Origin: Alphaproteobacteria bacterium
GTDB taxonomy: Bacteria > Pseudomonadota > Alphaproteobacteria > Bin95
Length of the DNA stretch: 62,755 bases
Reading direction: 5' to 3'
Assembly (NCBI GenBank): GCA_022822125.1
Contig: JAJECF010000012.1
Coordinates: forward strand, 1 to 62,755
How positions within the stretch are numbered: the stretch's first letter is position 1; each line of letters opens with the position of its first letter. The position numbers and the translations under genes were made by a program. The notes under the pieces are model-generated. The model saw only the letters and a program-made list of their open reading frames with translations, was not told the DNA's origin and did not search any database. This document shows positions 42,074 through 50,277 of this stretch, in pieces.

Positions 42074-42105
42074 CCACACCGGTCATCATGCCTTGTGCGG
42101 CAGAA

Positions 42106-42921
42106 TTATCCCGGGGCTTGCTCCCGTGCCGCTCTCGCAAGCGCGCAAAAATCAGCCACCGTCAATTGTTCGGGGCGCAGGGTATCGTCCAGGTCTGCGC
42201 GGGCGGGAAGATCCCCGAGGGTGCGGCGGAGCATCTTTCGCCGCCCTCCGAACGCGCGAGCCGTGACCTGCTCCAGATCGTTCACGGCCACCGGAAGCGG
42301 CGACGGGCGCGGCGTCAGCGCGACCACGCTGGAGAGCACTTTCGGCGGCGGTGTGAAGGCGCCGGGCGGCAGGTCGAAACAGCGGCGGATTTCGGCGCGC
42401 CATTGCGCGAGGATCGAGAGCCGCCCCCGCGTCTTGCCGCCCGGCAAAGCCAGCAGGCGGTCCGCGACTTCCTTCTGGAACATCAGGGTCATGGACTCGA
42501 TCCCGTCCATGCGGCGCAGCCAGCGGACCAGAAGCGGCGTGGCGATATTGTACGGCAGGTTGGCGACGAGCTTGATCGGGGCGGGCCCGAGCGCGGTTAC
42601 ATCCACGTCGAGCGCGTCGGCCGCCAGCACCCGAAGCCGCCCGCCACTGGCTGCCGCCATTTCCGCAAGCGCCTCGACGCATCGGGCGTCGCGCTCGACG
42701 GCGACAAGCCGGTCCGCTCCGGCCTCAAGCAGCGCGCGCGTCAGGCCGCCGGGACCGGGGCCGATCTCGACCGCCGTCCGTCCTTCCAGGGGACCGGCCG
42801 CGCGGGCGATGCGGCCTGCAATGCCGGGATCGAGCAGGAAATGCTGGCCGAGCGCGCGCCGGGCATCCAGTCCGTAGCGGCGGATCAGCTCCTGCGGGCG
42901 CGGCAGATTGCCGTCAGACAC
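42106..42921 (-). CDS. rsmA: 16S rRNA (adenine1518-N6/adenine1519-N6)-dimethyltransferase
   Basis: RsmA (KsgA) dimethylates two adjacent adenines in the 3' helix of 16S rRNA during 30S maturation. This 271-residue protein has RALGQHFLLDP near the N-terminus, SAM motif I AVEIGPGPGGLT, VAVERDARC, and the catalytic motif IV NLPYNIATPL. FTPPPKVLSSVV and the helical C-terminal domain follow. It overlaps pdxA by 8 bases and is the last gene of the lptF-lptG-surA-pdxA-rsmA run. Confidence 0.95.
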   Translation of the reverse strand: MSDGNLPRPQELIRRYGLDARRALGQHFLLDPGIAGRIARAAGPLEGRTAVEIGPGPGGLTRALLEAGADRLVAVERDARCVEALAEMAAASGGRLRVLAADALDVDVTALGPAPIKLVANLPYNIATPLLVRWLRRMDGIESMTLMFQKEVADRLLALPGGKTRGRLSILAQWRAEIRRCFDLPPGAFTPPPKVLSSVVALTPRPSPLPVAVNDLEQVTARAFGGRRKMLRRTLGDLPARADLDDTLRPEQLTVADFCALARAAREQAPG

Positions 42922-43888
42922 CCTGCCGGCGCTCTGCCATTTCGTGAGCCAATTTCAGGGCCGCAACCAGACTGTCGGGCCGCGCGCTGCCGGCGCCGGC
43001 AATGTCGAGCGCCGTTCCGTGGTCGGGCGAGGTCCGCACGATCGGCAGGCCGAGCGTGACATTCACCGCATTGTGGAAATCGAGCATCTTCACCGGAATG
43101 AGCGCCTGGTCATGGTAAGCGCAAAGCGCCGCATCGTACCGGGCCCGTGCCTCGCCGTGGAAGAGCGTGTCCGCGGGGAGGGGTCCGCTGATGTCGATTC
43201 CTTCCCGCCGGAGCCGGGCCGCCGCCGGAGCCATGACCGCGCCTTCTTCCGCGCCCAGCGTCCCGCCCTCCCCGGCATGGGGGTTGAGGCCGGCCAGAGC
43301 CAGGCGCGGCGCAGCGATTCCGAAATCGGCCCGCAGGGCGTCTGCTGCGATTCGCGCCGTCTCTTCGACCAGAGCTGCCGTCAATCGGGACGGAACTTCC
43401 GAGAGCGGAATATGCACTGTCATCGGAACCGTCCGAAGATCCTTGGAAACCAGCATCATAACCGACCGCCGGGCGCCGGTAAGCGCCGCCAGAAACTCGG
43501 TATGGCCGGGATGCGGGAACCCGGCGCCAATCAGGCTTTCCTTCTGGATCGGGAGCGTGACGACCGCCGAGGCCGCGCCTGTACGAACAGCCGCCACCGC
43601 CTGCTCGATAGAAGCAATCACCGCAGGCGCGTGCCGGGGGTCGGCTGTTCCGGGCTCGACCGGCGCCGTCAGCGGCAGCGGCAACACCGGCAGGGCATCA
43701 GGAAATACATGAAAAGCGTCGCCGGGGCGCTCTATCTTTCGGACAGGAGCGGCCGGATCGATCCGGGACAGCCAATCAGCATCGCCTACCATAAAGAATG
43801 CCGGCGTGCCGGGGGCAGCCCAGGCCTTCAGCGCAAGCTCTCCGCCGACGCCGCCCGGTTCTCCCATGGTCAGCGCAAGCGGCTGCAA
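42914..43888 (-). CDS. pdxA: 4-Hydroxythreonine-4-phosphate dehydrogenase
   Basis: PdxA oxidises 4-phosphohydroxy-L-threonine in the DXP-dependent route to pyridoxal phosphate. This 324-residue protein has LTMGEPGGVGGELALKAW, metal-binding histidines in FPHPGHTEFL, LNPHAGEGG and CAYHDQALIPVKML, and SPDHGTALDIAGAG near the C-terminus. It starts 4 bases after surA stops and is coupled to rsmA, as usual in proteobacteria. Confidence 0.94.
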   Translation of the reverse strand: MQPLALTMGEPGGVGGELALKAWAAPGTPAFFMVGDADWLSRIDPAAPVRKIERPGDAFHVFPDALPVLPLPLTAPVEPGTADPRHAPAVIASIEQAVAAVRTGAASAVVTLPIQKESLIGAGFPHPGHTEFLAALTGARRSVMMLVSKDLRTVPMTVHIPLSEVPSRLTAALVEETARIAADALRADFGIAAPRLALAGLNPHAGEGGTLGAEEGAVMAPAAARLRREGIDISGPLPADTLFHGEARARYDAALCAYHDQALIPVKMLDFHNAVNVTLGLPIVRTSPDHGTALDIAGAGSARPDSLVAALKLAHEMAERRQGV

Positions 43889-43892
43889 AAGG

Positions 43893-44843
43893 TCATCTCC
43901 GGCGGAATATCAATGCTGTCCGGCGCAGATCCTGCAAGTAGCGGTCCGCCCGCCGGTTCATGCGCTCCAGGCGGAGCTGCCGTTCGATCTCGACGCGCTC
44001 TCCTTCGGCCTCCGCCGCCGGACTTCCAACAACGCTCCGCTCGCGAAGCAGCAATATGTAGAACCCGTTTTCGAGGCGGATCGGGGATGAAATGCCGTTC
44101 GGCGTCAGCGTATCCAGCGCGGCTTCCAGGCGGGCATCGAGTTGTCCGGCCCGCACGCGCCCGAGATCGCCGCCGAGAGCCGCCGAAGTGGATTGGGAAA
44201 ATTGCCGCGCCAGTCCCGAAAAGGAGGCGCCGGCGCGTAACTGCGCTGCAATCCCCTCCGCGGCGGCGCGAACTTCGCTTTCCCTCGCCGGATCGTCCAG
44301 CTCGAGGAAGATTTCCGAAACGACATATTCGGTGGAGCCAACAGCAGCGCGTCGTTCCGCAAGGCGCGCATCGACCTCGTCCGCTCCCACTTCGATACGC
44401 GGCGCGATCCGCCCGGCCAGCACCTTGTTCCAGGCGACTTCCACCCGCAAATGTTCCTTCAATGCCTCCATATCGAGCCTGTTATTGCGGAAAAAAAGAG
44501 TGAGTCCTCCAGACTGGAGATTATTCCGCTTCTCGATATCCTCGATTTGCCGGGCGATTTCGCGTTCGCTCACGCGGACTCCGAAACGCGCCGCTTCCTG
44601 GCTTTGCAGGCGTTCGTCCATGAGCGTCCGCAGGATCTGCGATCCCAGACGGCGACGCACCTCCGGAGTATCCTGGACATTCGACGAAACCAGCGCGATG
44701 CCCAGCCGGGCCGCCAGGTCGTACTGGGTAATGATGTCGTCGTTGACGACCGCCACAATCCGGCCTGCCTGCTGGGCTTGCGCGGCGCCGAAAGCAACGA
44801 GGCCGCCCAAGAGCAAAACAAACCGAAGGCATGCACACCGCAT
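43893..44843 (-). CDS. surA: Periplasmic peptidyl-prolyl isomerase/chaperone SurA-like
   Basis: A 316-residue periplasmic chaperone. A signal peptide is clear: MRCACLRFVLLLGGLVAFGAAQA then QQAG. The SurA N-terminal domain follows (IVAVVNDDIITQYDLAARL, LMDERLQSQEAARFGV), and one parvulin domain spans about 160-265 (YVVSEIFLELDD, LARQFSQSTSAALGGDLGRV, RLENGFYILLLRER). E. coli SurA has two parvulin domains and about 430 residues; single-domain forms occur in alphaproteobacteria. SurA helps fold outer-membrane barrels, above all LptD. It follows lptG by 42 bases with lptD absent. Confidence 0.88.
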   Translation of the reverse strand: MRCACLRFVLLLGGLVAFGAAQAQQAGRIVAVVNDDIITQYDLAARLGIALVSSNVQDTPEVRRRLGSQILRTLMDERLQSQEAARFGVRVSEREIARQIEDIEKRNNLQSGGLTLFFRNNRLDMEALKEHLRVEVAWNKVLAGRIAPRIEVGADEVDARLAERRAAVGSTEYVVSEIFLELDDPARESEVRAAAEGIAAQLRAGASFSGLARQFSQSTSAALGGDLGRVRAGQLDARLEAALDTLTPNGISSPIRLENGFYILLLRERSVVGSPAAEAEGERVEIERQLRLERMNRRADRYLQDLRRTALIFRRR

Positions 44844-44885
44844 TTTCGCCCTTCCCGCCCGATCCCGACTGCCGCAGTTATGCCG
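44844..44885. other. Short lptG-surA gap where lptD is expected
   Basis: Only 42 bases separate lptG from surA. In many alphaproteobacteria a gene of about 2.2-2.5 kb for the outer-membrane LPS translocon LptD lies exactly here. I see no remnant of it in the gap. Confidence 0.6.
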
Positions 44886-45977
44886 CTAGCCGTCCTCCAG
44901 ATGCAAGAGCGCAGCGCATCCGAGCATCACCGCCGCCACGGCCGGAGTCCAAGCCGCCAATATTACGGGCGCCCGTCCCGACAGGCCGAGCGCAACGACA
45001 ACATCGGAAAGGATATAGAGCAAAAAACCGGCGCCGACGCCAACGGCAAGCATCGCAGCCGTCCCGCCGCGCCGCCGCGACCGGATCGAAACCGTCGCCC
45101 CGATCAACAGCATAGCCGCCGTCAGGACGACCGACGCCAGCAGGGCGTGAAACCGGATCCGGTGCTTTCGCGCCGGGAAGCCTGCCTCTTCCAGATCCTG
45201 GATATATCCCGGCAGTCCCCAAACAGACATCGACGCCGGCCCTGCCAGGCCGTTCTCGATATTGTTCCAGTTGAGCGCTGTGGGAATCGTCATGACAGAC
45301 CGGCGGGCCGGCATATCCTTCAAGTCAGCGTCCCAGACGCCTTCCAGCAACCACCTGCCGTCCTGCAACTCCGCCGATGTCGCATCGAGGCGGTTCCGGA
45401 AATGTCGCAAACCCTCGAAACGATAAAGCACGACATCGTGCAGAATGCGATTCTTGTCGACGCGGTCCGCGAACAGAATTGTCAGATTTCCTTCATCGAT
45501 CTCCCGCAGCCAAAGTCCCGACCGCGAAATCGACGACACCGGCGCGGCATTGCCGAAATATCTGGCTTCCAGCCGTTCGAACCGACTCTCGGCTGTGGCG
45601 GCGAGCGGGCCGTAAAGCGCCACCTTTCCTGCGCCCAGCGCACAAGCGACCGCCAGCGCCGGCAACAACAATCTCCACACCGAGACGCCGGCGCCTTGCG
45701 CTGCTGTCAACTCGTTATGCCGCGCAAGGCGGTCAAAGGCGAACAGGCTGCCGAAAAGCACGACGAAAGGCAGCAGGAGCTCCATCATCGCCGGCAGTTT
45801 GAGCGCCGCCATTCCCAGCACGACGCCGAATGTCGCCTCCTCTCGCGTCCCGGAACGGCGCAACAGTTCGATCATGCCGATCAGCCAGACAAATGCGGCC
45901 AGCACGATCAGTACAATGCAGGCCCAGACAAAAAACCGCCGGGCGAGATAGCGGGGGAGCACTCCGTATCGATCCAT
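44886..45977 (-). CDS. lptG: LPS export ABC transporter permease LptG
   Basis: A 363-residue inner-membrane protein of the LptF/LptG family. Three hydrophobic segments in the first 120 residues (LARRFFVWACIVLIVLAAFV, PAMMELLLPFVVLFGSLFAF and the next), a periplasmic beta-jellyroll of about 150 residues (GLWLREID ... LNWNNIENGL), and three C-terminal segments make the standard six-helix topology. With LptB and LptF it extracts LPS from the inner membrane. It starts 18 bases after lptF. Being second in the pair, with the shorter periplasmic region, it is taken as LptG. Confidence 0.9.
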   Translation of the reverse strand: MDRYGVLPRYLARRFFVWACIVLIVLAAFVWLIGMIELLRRSGTREEATFGVVLGMAALKLPAMMELLLPFVVLFGSLFAFDRLARHNELTAAQGAGVSVWRLLLPALAVACALGAGKVALYGPLAATAESRFERLEARYFGNAAPVSSISRSGLWLREIDEGNLTILFADRVDKNRILHDVVLYRFEGLRHFRNRLDATSAELQDGRWLLEGVWDADLKDMPARRSVMTIPTALNWNNIENGLAGPASMSVWGLPGYIQDLEEAGFPARKHRIRFHALLASVVLTAAMLLIGATVSIRSRRRGGTAAMLAVGVGAGFLLYILSDVVVALGLSGRAPVILAAWTPAVAAVMLGCAALLHLEDG

Positions 45978-45995
45978 CGACAGGACGCCCCCGGC

Positions 45996-47090
45996 TCAGA
46001 CGGACAGGGGCCGACGACGGCCGCCCAGCGCGAGAAGGACAATCCCGACAAGAATGGGGACGACCCCTACAGCGTATTGAAATACGGCAAGCACCGGCAG
46101 CTTCGCCACAGCCGCTTTCGCAGCATAGGCCGCCACCAGAAGCCCGAAAGCAAGTCCGCCCGCCAGAGCCGGCCTGAAGGACTGGCCGCGGCGGTTCTCG
46201 CCCCCCAAAAGCAGGCATGCGAGCGCAACGACGGTCACGGCGCCCGGCATGAGGCCGCTTGCCAGTCGAAAATGGCCTTCCGCCCTGTGCTTTGCGACTT
46301 TTGCCTGTCCTACTTCCTCGATGGAAGGATTCAGCAATTCGCCCAGGGTCCGCTCTCGCCGGCTGCGCGACCTCTTCGGAATGGCCGGCAGGTTCAGTTC
46401 GACTGTATTGCTGTCAAAATAGACAAGTGTCAGGCGACCGGTTGCCTTGTCGATCTCCTGCCGGCTGCCGTTGAACACGGTCAGCCTCGGTATTCCGTCT
46501 GCTATCGCCAAGGTTCCTCTCTCGGCTATGTAGGTTATGCGCCGGCCGTCATCGCGGTCGTCCTGAAGCAGAATGCCCGAATATTCGCTGTTGCCGATGC
46601 CGTCCTGCACGAACAGCGTCATGTTCCGGTCGATCTGGCGGAAGATGCCCGGCTGCACGAACAGGACCGCAAAGCGATCCCTCAGATTCGACTGGAGATC
46701 GCGCAGTTCACGTTCAGAAGCAGGCGCAAACACCAGCGCATTCCAGGCAACGACTCCCATGACCGCCAGTCCCACCAACAGCGCCGGCGCCGCCAGACGC
46801 AAGTCGCTTACGCCGGCCGCCCGCATGACGATCGCCTCGCTGTCCGAAGCCAGTCGGACATACACAAGCAAAACGGCGATGAGCAGCGCCAGAGGCAACG
46901 CCGCGCCTGCGAGATATGGAAGCGCGAGGAGCATCAGCGCCGCGAACAGCTCGACAGCAACGCCCCGTTCCACAATGTCGTCCACGAAGCGCAACGCCGT
47001 CATCAGCAGCAGCAGCGGGCAAAGGGCACCGGCCGCTGCGCCCAGTGCGACAAGCAAACGGCGCAGGACGTAAAGATCGGTCTGGCGCAT
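45996..47090 (-). CDS. lptF: LPS export ABC transporter permease LptF
   Basis: The partner permease, 364 residues, with the same six-helix plus periplasmic jellyroll layout. TDLYVLRRLLVALGAAAG starts the first helix, FVDDIVERGV follows, and FVQPGIFRQIDRNMTLFVQD and the ITYIAERG strands belong to the periplasmic domain that binds LPS. ATG 47090 is preceded by AGGCAGG; a GTG immediately before it is an alternative. It is the first gene of the minus-strand run and lies 54 bases from the divergent pepA. Confidence 0.9.
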   Translation of the reverse strand: MRQTDLYVLRRLLVALGAAAGALCPLLLLMTALRFVDDIVERGVAVELFAALMLLALPYLAGAALPLALLIAVLLVYVRLASDSEAIVMRAAGVSDLRLAAPALLVGLAVMGVVAWNALVFAPASERELRDLQSNLRDRFAVLFVQPGIFRQIDRNMTLFVQDGIGNSEYSGILLQDDRDDGRRITYIAERGTLAIADGIPRLTVFNGSRQEIDKATGRLTLVYFDSNTVELNLPAIPKRSRSRRERTLGELLNPSIEEVGQAKVAKHRAEGHFRLASGLMPGAVTVVALACLLLGGENRRGQSFRPALAGGLAFGLLVAAYAAKAAVAKLPVLAVFQYAVGVVPILVGIVLLALGGRRRPLSV

Positions 47091-47144
47091 CACCTGCCTG
47101 TATGCTGCTTTACCGAAAACCAGACAAGTCGTGTGAGGGTTCCG

Positions 47145-48599
47145 ATGAAGGTTTCGTTCGCTGCTCCTGCTTTGCCCGGCTCGGGAGCTTTGGTGCTGAC
47201 CGTTGCAAAGGGCGGGTCCCTGGCTGGCGTTGCGGCTGAGGCGGATCTTGCCGCGTCCGGAGCGCTGTCGAAGGCGATAGCGGCCTCCCGTTTCGATGGC
47301 GAAGCGAAGACCACGCTAGAAGTGGTGGCTCCTCCCGGTCTCGATGCCGACCGGGTTTTGCTCGTCGGATCGGGAGAGGAGCCGGATGCGCGCCTTGCGG
47401 AGGATATCGGCGGCGCCGTGTATACCGCACTCGCGAAGTCAGGCTCCGAGTCGGCGTTTATTTGCTGGCCTGGAACCGGGTCGGCGGCCGTCGGTCTGGG
47501 CGCCGCGCTGGCCGCCTACCGCTTCGACAAATACCGCACGCAACTCCAGGACAGCGACAAGCCGACCCTCGCCGAAATCACGATTGCGTCGCCCGATGCC
47601 GACGCCGCCCGCAAGTCCTACGAAGAAGACGGCGCCAGGATAGTCGAAGCCGTTGCTTTCGCGCGGGACTTCGTCTCGGAACCCGGCAATGTTCTTTATC
47701 CCGAAACCTATGCGGAAGAGCTTCGCGACCTGGAGGCGGTCGGCGTTTCCGTGGAGGTGTTCGACCAGGCGGCGCTCGAAGAACTGAAGATGGCCACGCT
47801 TCTCGGCGTGGCCCAAGGCAGCGCGCGCGAAGCCCGGGTGGTCGTTATGCGCTGGCCGGGCGCCGACGGGCCGCCGATGGCTCTCGTCGGCAAGGGCGTT
47901 ACCTTCGACACTGGCGGCATCTCGATAAAGCCCAGCGGCGGCATGGAAGAGATGAAATGGGACATGGGCGGGTCCGCCGCCGTGGTCGGGGCGATGAGGG
48001 CGATTGCCGGGCGCAAGGCGGCCGCAAATGTCGTCGGTATCGTGGGCCTGGTGGAGAATATGCCGTCATCGACGGCGCAGCGGCCCGGCGATGTCGTGAC
48101 CAGCTATTCGGGACAGACGGTAGAGGTCATCAACACCGATGCCGAAGGCCGTCTCGTTCTTGCGGACCTGCTGGCCTATGTCATCGAACGATTCGAGCCG
48201 CGCGCCGTGATCGACCTGGCGACGCTGACCGGCTCCATGGTGATGGCGCTTGCCCATGAATACGCCGGCATGTTCTCCAACGACGACGCGCTGGCGGAGT
48301 CGCTGATGGCCGCGGGCGAGGCCGTGGACGAAAAATTGTGGCGGTTCCCGCTTCACGACGTCTACGACAAGATGCTCGAATCCCACATTGCGGACATGAA
48401 GAATATCGGCCCGCGCGAAGCCGGCGCGATAACCGCGGCCCAGTTTCTGAAGCGCTTCGTCGGCCAGACCTCATGGGCGCATCTCGATATCGCCGGCACC
48501 GCCTGGACGGACAAGGCGCGTCCGACCGTGCCCAAGGGCGCAACGGGTTACGGGGTGCGTCTGCTCGACCGGTTGGTCCGGGATGTCTGCGAAAGCTGA
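47145..48599 (+). CDS. pepA: Leucyl aminopeptidase
   Basis: A 484-residue M17 zinc/manganese aminopeptidase of the cytoplasm, which removes N-terminal residues from peptides. The metal-binding region GKGVTFDTGGISIKPSGG with MKWDMGGSAAV and the signature NTDAEGRLVLADLL are complete. ATG 47145 has GAGGG 5-6 bases upstream. The frame stays open for about 2.7 kb further upstream, antisense to lptF, lptG and surA, but that part is a shadow of those genes. The 3' end overlaps holC by 17 bases. Confidence 0.95.
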   Translation: MKVSFAAPALPGSGALVLTVAKGGSLAGVAAEADLAASGALSKAIAASRFDGEAKTTLEVVAPPGLDADRVLLVGSGEEPDARLAEDIGGAVYTALAKSGSESAFICWPGTGSAAVGLGAALAAYRFDKYRTQLQDSDKPTLAEITIASPDADAARKSYEEDGARIVEAVAFARDFVSEPGNVLYPETYAEELRDLEAVGVSVEVFDQAALEELKMATLLGVAQGSAREARVVVMRWPGADGPPMALVGKGVTFDTGGISIKPSGGMEEMKWDMGGSAAVVGAMRAIAGRKAAANVVGIVGLVENMPSSTAQRPGDVVTSYSGQTVEVINTDAEGRLVLADLLAYVIERFEPRAVIDLATLTGSMVMALAHEYAGMFSNDDALAESLMAAGEAVDEKLWRFPLHDVYDKMLESHIADMKNIGPREAGAITAAQFLKRFVGQTSWAHLDIAGTAWTDKARPTVPKGATGYGVRLLDRLVRDVCES

Positions 48600-49026
48600 C
48601 CCGCCCGGCTTCTACGACCTGGACGGCGCTCCGCTCGACCTCGGTCTGGGGCGATTGCTGGAAGCGGCGCTGGCCGAGGGCCGGCGGGTTTGCGTCCGCG
48701 TCGGCCAGGAAGAGCGGGTGGCGGCGCTCGATCAGGGGCTGTGGACCTATCGCAATAACAGCTTCCTGCCCCATGGCTGCGAAGGCGAACCTGCGGAGCA
48801 TCCGGTGTGGCTGACGGCAGCTCCGGGGAATCCCAACGCCGCTGACCTGCTCGTCGTAGTGGATGACGCATCGATGGATGGACGCGAGGGATTCGCCGAC
48901 ACGGCCTATCTTTTTGACCGGCGTGATCCTGCAATGCGGGACATCGCACGCGACCGGTTTGCCGCATTCCGCGACGAGGGAAGCCGGCCCGCCTATCTGC
49001 GGTTCGGACCGCAAGGCTGGCAGTAG
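48583..49026 (+). CDS. holC: DNA polymerase III subunit chi
   Basis: A 147-residue protein matching the chi subunit, which links the clamp loader to single-stranded-DNA-binding protein. Conserved stretches are [50 protein letters not shown] and [17 protein letters not shown]. It overlaps the end of pepA, an arrangement conserved across proteobacteria, and ndk follows after 73 bases. Confidence 0.92.
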   Translation: MSAKADPPGFYDLDGAPLDLGLGRLLEAALAEGRRVCVRVGQEERVAALDQGLWTYRNNSFLPHGCEGEPAEHPVWLTAAPGNPNAADLLVVVDDASMDGREGFADTAYLFDRRDPAMRDIARDRFAAFRDEGSRPAYLRFGPQGWQ

Positions 49027-49099
49027 CCGAAATAGGGCCGTTGTGCGGGCCCGGCGGCATGGCTATAACGCCGCGCGCCTTGCTGGGAGGAGACCTGAA

Positions 49100-49522
49100 G
49101 TGGCGATCGAACGGACATTGTCCATTGTGAAACCCGACGCAACCAGACGCCATCTGACGGGCGAGATCGTGGCCCGGCTGGAAAGTGCCGGTCTGCGAAT
49201 TGTGGCCCAGAAGCGCATCCGCCTGACGCGGAAGCAGGCAGAGGGTTTCTATGCCGAGCACAGCGAGCGCCCCTTTTTCGGCGACCTCTGCACCTTCATG
49301 ACCTCCGGCCCCGTCGTCGTGCAGGTGCTCGAAGCCGAGAATGCGATCGAACTCAATCGCGAGATCATGGGCGTCACCAATCCGGCCAATGCGGCCGAAG
49401 GCACGATTCGGAAGAATTACGGCGAATCGATCGAAGCGAATTCCGTTCATGGCTCCGATTCCGCCGATAGCGCAGAACGCGAGATCGCCTATTTCTTCAG
49501 CACCTGCGAAATTGTCGGCTAA
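49100..49522 (+). CDS. ndk: Nucleoside diphosphate kinase
   Basis: A 140-residue enzyme that transfers phosphate from ATP to other nucleoside diphosphates through a phosphohistidine. [12 protein letters not shown] opens the chain, [17 protein letters not shown] follows, and the active-site His lies in [17 protein letters not shown]. The GTG start at 49100 is supported by GGAGGAG 8 bases upstream and by the family N-terminus. It overlaps the convergent comF gene by 4 bases. Confidence 0.96.
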   Translation: MAIERTLSIVKPDATRRHLTGEIVARLESAGLRIVAQKRIRLTRKQAEGFYAEHSERPFFGDLCTFMTSGPVVVQVLEAENAIELNREIMGVTNPANAAEGTIRKNYGESIEANSVHGSDSADSAEREIAYFFSTCEIVG

Positions 49523-50268
49523 CCCCGGTCCGGGCTGTCCACACGAGCCACGGTCAGCGCATCGACGCGGGCGGCGCCGGCGCGTTTCAGGGTGCGTGCG
49601 CAGGCCTCCAGGGTCGCGCCGGTCGTCAACACATCGTCCACGACGACAATGCGCGCGTCGCGCACACGGTCCCGCCAGGACGGCGTGACGCGGAAAGCGC
49701 CGGCGACATTGCGCCCGCGCTCATTGCGCCCGAGTTCGGTCTGCGGGCGGGTGCGCCGGATACGCCGCAGCATATCGGGAGCCAAAGCCACCCCGCCCTT
49801 TGCGGCAAGCCGCCCGGCCAGCAGCGCAGACTGGTTGTAGCGCCGCCGATAGAGCCGCATCCAGTGAAGCGGCACCGGGACGACCCAGTCCGCGCCGTCC
49901 AGCAATGCCGCGCCGGCTTCCCGCGCCCATACCGTCAGCAACGGCGCCAGCCCGGTTTCGTCCCGGAACTTGAAGCGTTGGATAAGCTCTCTTGCATTGC
50001 CGCTGTAAATCAATGCGCTTCTTGCACGATCATAGGCCGGACGCCTTGCCATGCATGCGCCGCACAGCGAGTCCGCTTCCGCCTCGAATACGAACGGACG
50101 CCCGCAAATGCCGCACAGAGGCTCCACGACGAAATCGAGGTCCGACCAGCAGGTCCCGCACAGTGTCGCCGGGTCCGCGACCGGTCCCCGGCAGAACGCG
50201 CAGCGCGGCGGCAGCGCCAGGTCCAGCAACCGCCGCGCAAATGCCGCCGCTCTCGTTCCGGCGAACAC
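49519..50268 (-). CDS. comF: ComF family phosphoribosyltransferase-like protein
   Basis: A 249-residue ComF-type protein. The N-terminal double zinc ribbon uses CAFC, CGTC, CGIC and CGAC pairs within the first 75 residues, and the phosphoribosyltransferase domain ends in [15 protein letters not shown]. In naturally competent bacteria ComF acts in DNA uptake; in most proteobacteria its role is uncertain. The GTG start lies 9 bases after the rhodanese stop on the same strand. In many alphaproteobacteria comF adjoins grxC and nit, which here lie 12 kb away. Confidence 0.9.
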   Translation of the reverse strand: MFAGTRAAAFARRLLDLALPPRCAFCRGPVADPATLCGTCWSDLDFVVEPLCGICGRPFVFEAEADSLCGACMARRPAYDRARSALIYSGNARELIQRFKFRDETGLAPLLTVWAREAGAALLDGADWVVPVPLHWMRLYRRRYNQSALLAGRLAAKGGVALAPDMLRRIRRTRPQTELGRNERGRNVAGAFRVTPSWRDRVRDARIVVVDDVLTTGATLEACARTLKRAGAARVDALTVARVDSPDRG

Positions 50269-50277
50269 CGGCCGGCG

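Larger units (their letters stand above)
41549..42105. other. Repeat-rich intergenic region
   Basis: This 557-base gap between the convergent acyl-CoA ligase and rsmA genes holds a terminator-like hairpin (41603-41626), two near-identical CATGACA-containing direct repeats (41691-41717 and 42046-42073), an inverted copy of the dispersed palindromic repeat (41734-41771), a GC-rich 36-base tandem pair (41768-41839) and an exact 36-base tandem pair (41873-41944). A frame open from 41658 to 42059 consists largely of these repeats and I do not regard it as a gene. Confidence 0.65.

Noticed and set aside
42908..44503. A 531-codon plus-strand open frame
   Set aside because: It is antisense to pdxA and surA, both with clear motifs, and has no recognisable features.
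44451..47144. A continuous plus-strand open frame of about 2.7 kb running into pepA
   Set aside because: It is antisense to surA, lptG and lptF, its composition is Arg/Gln/Pro-rich nonsense, and pepA has its own ribosome binding site and family N-terminus at 47145. High-GC codon bias explains the absence of stops.
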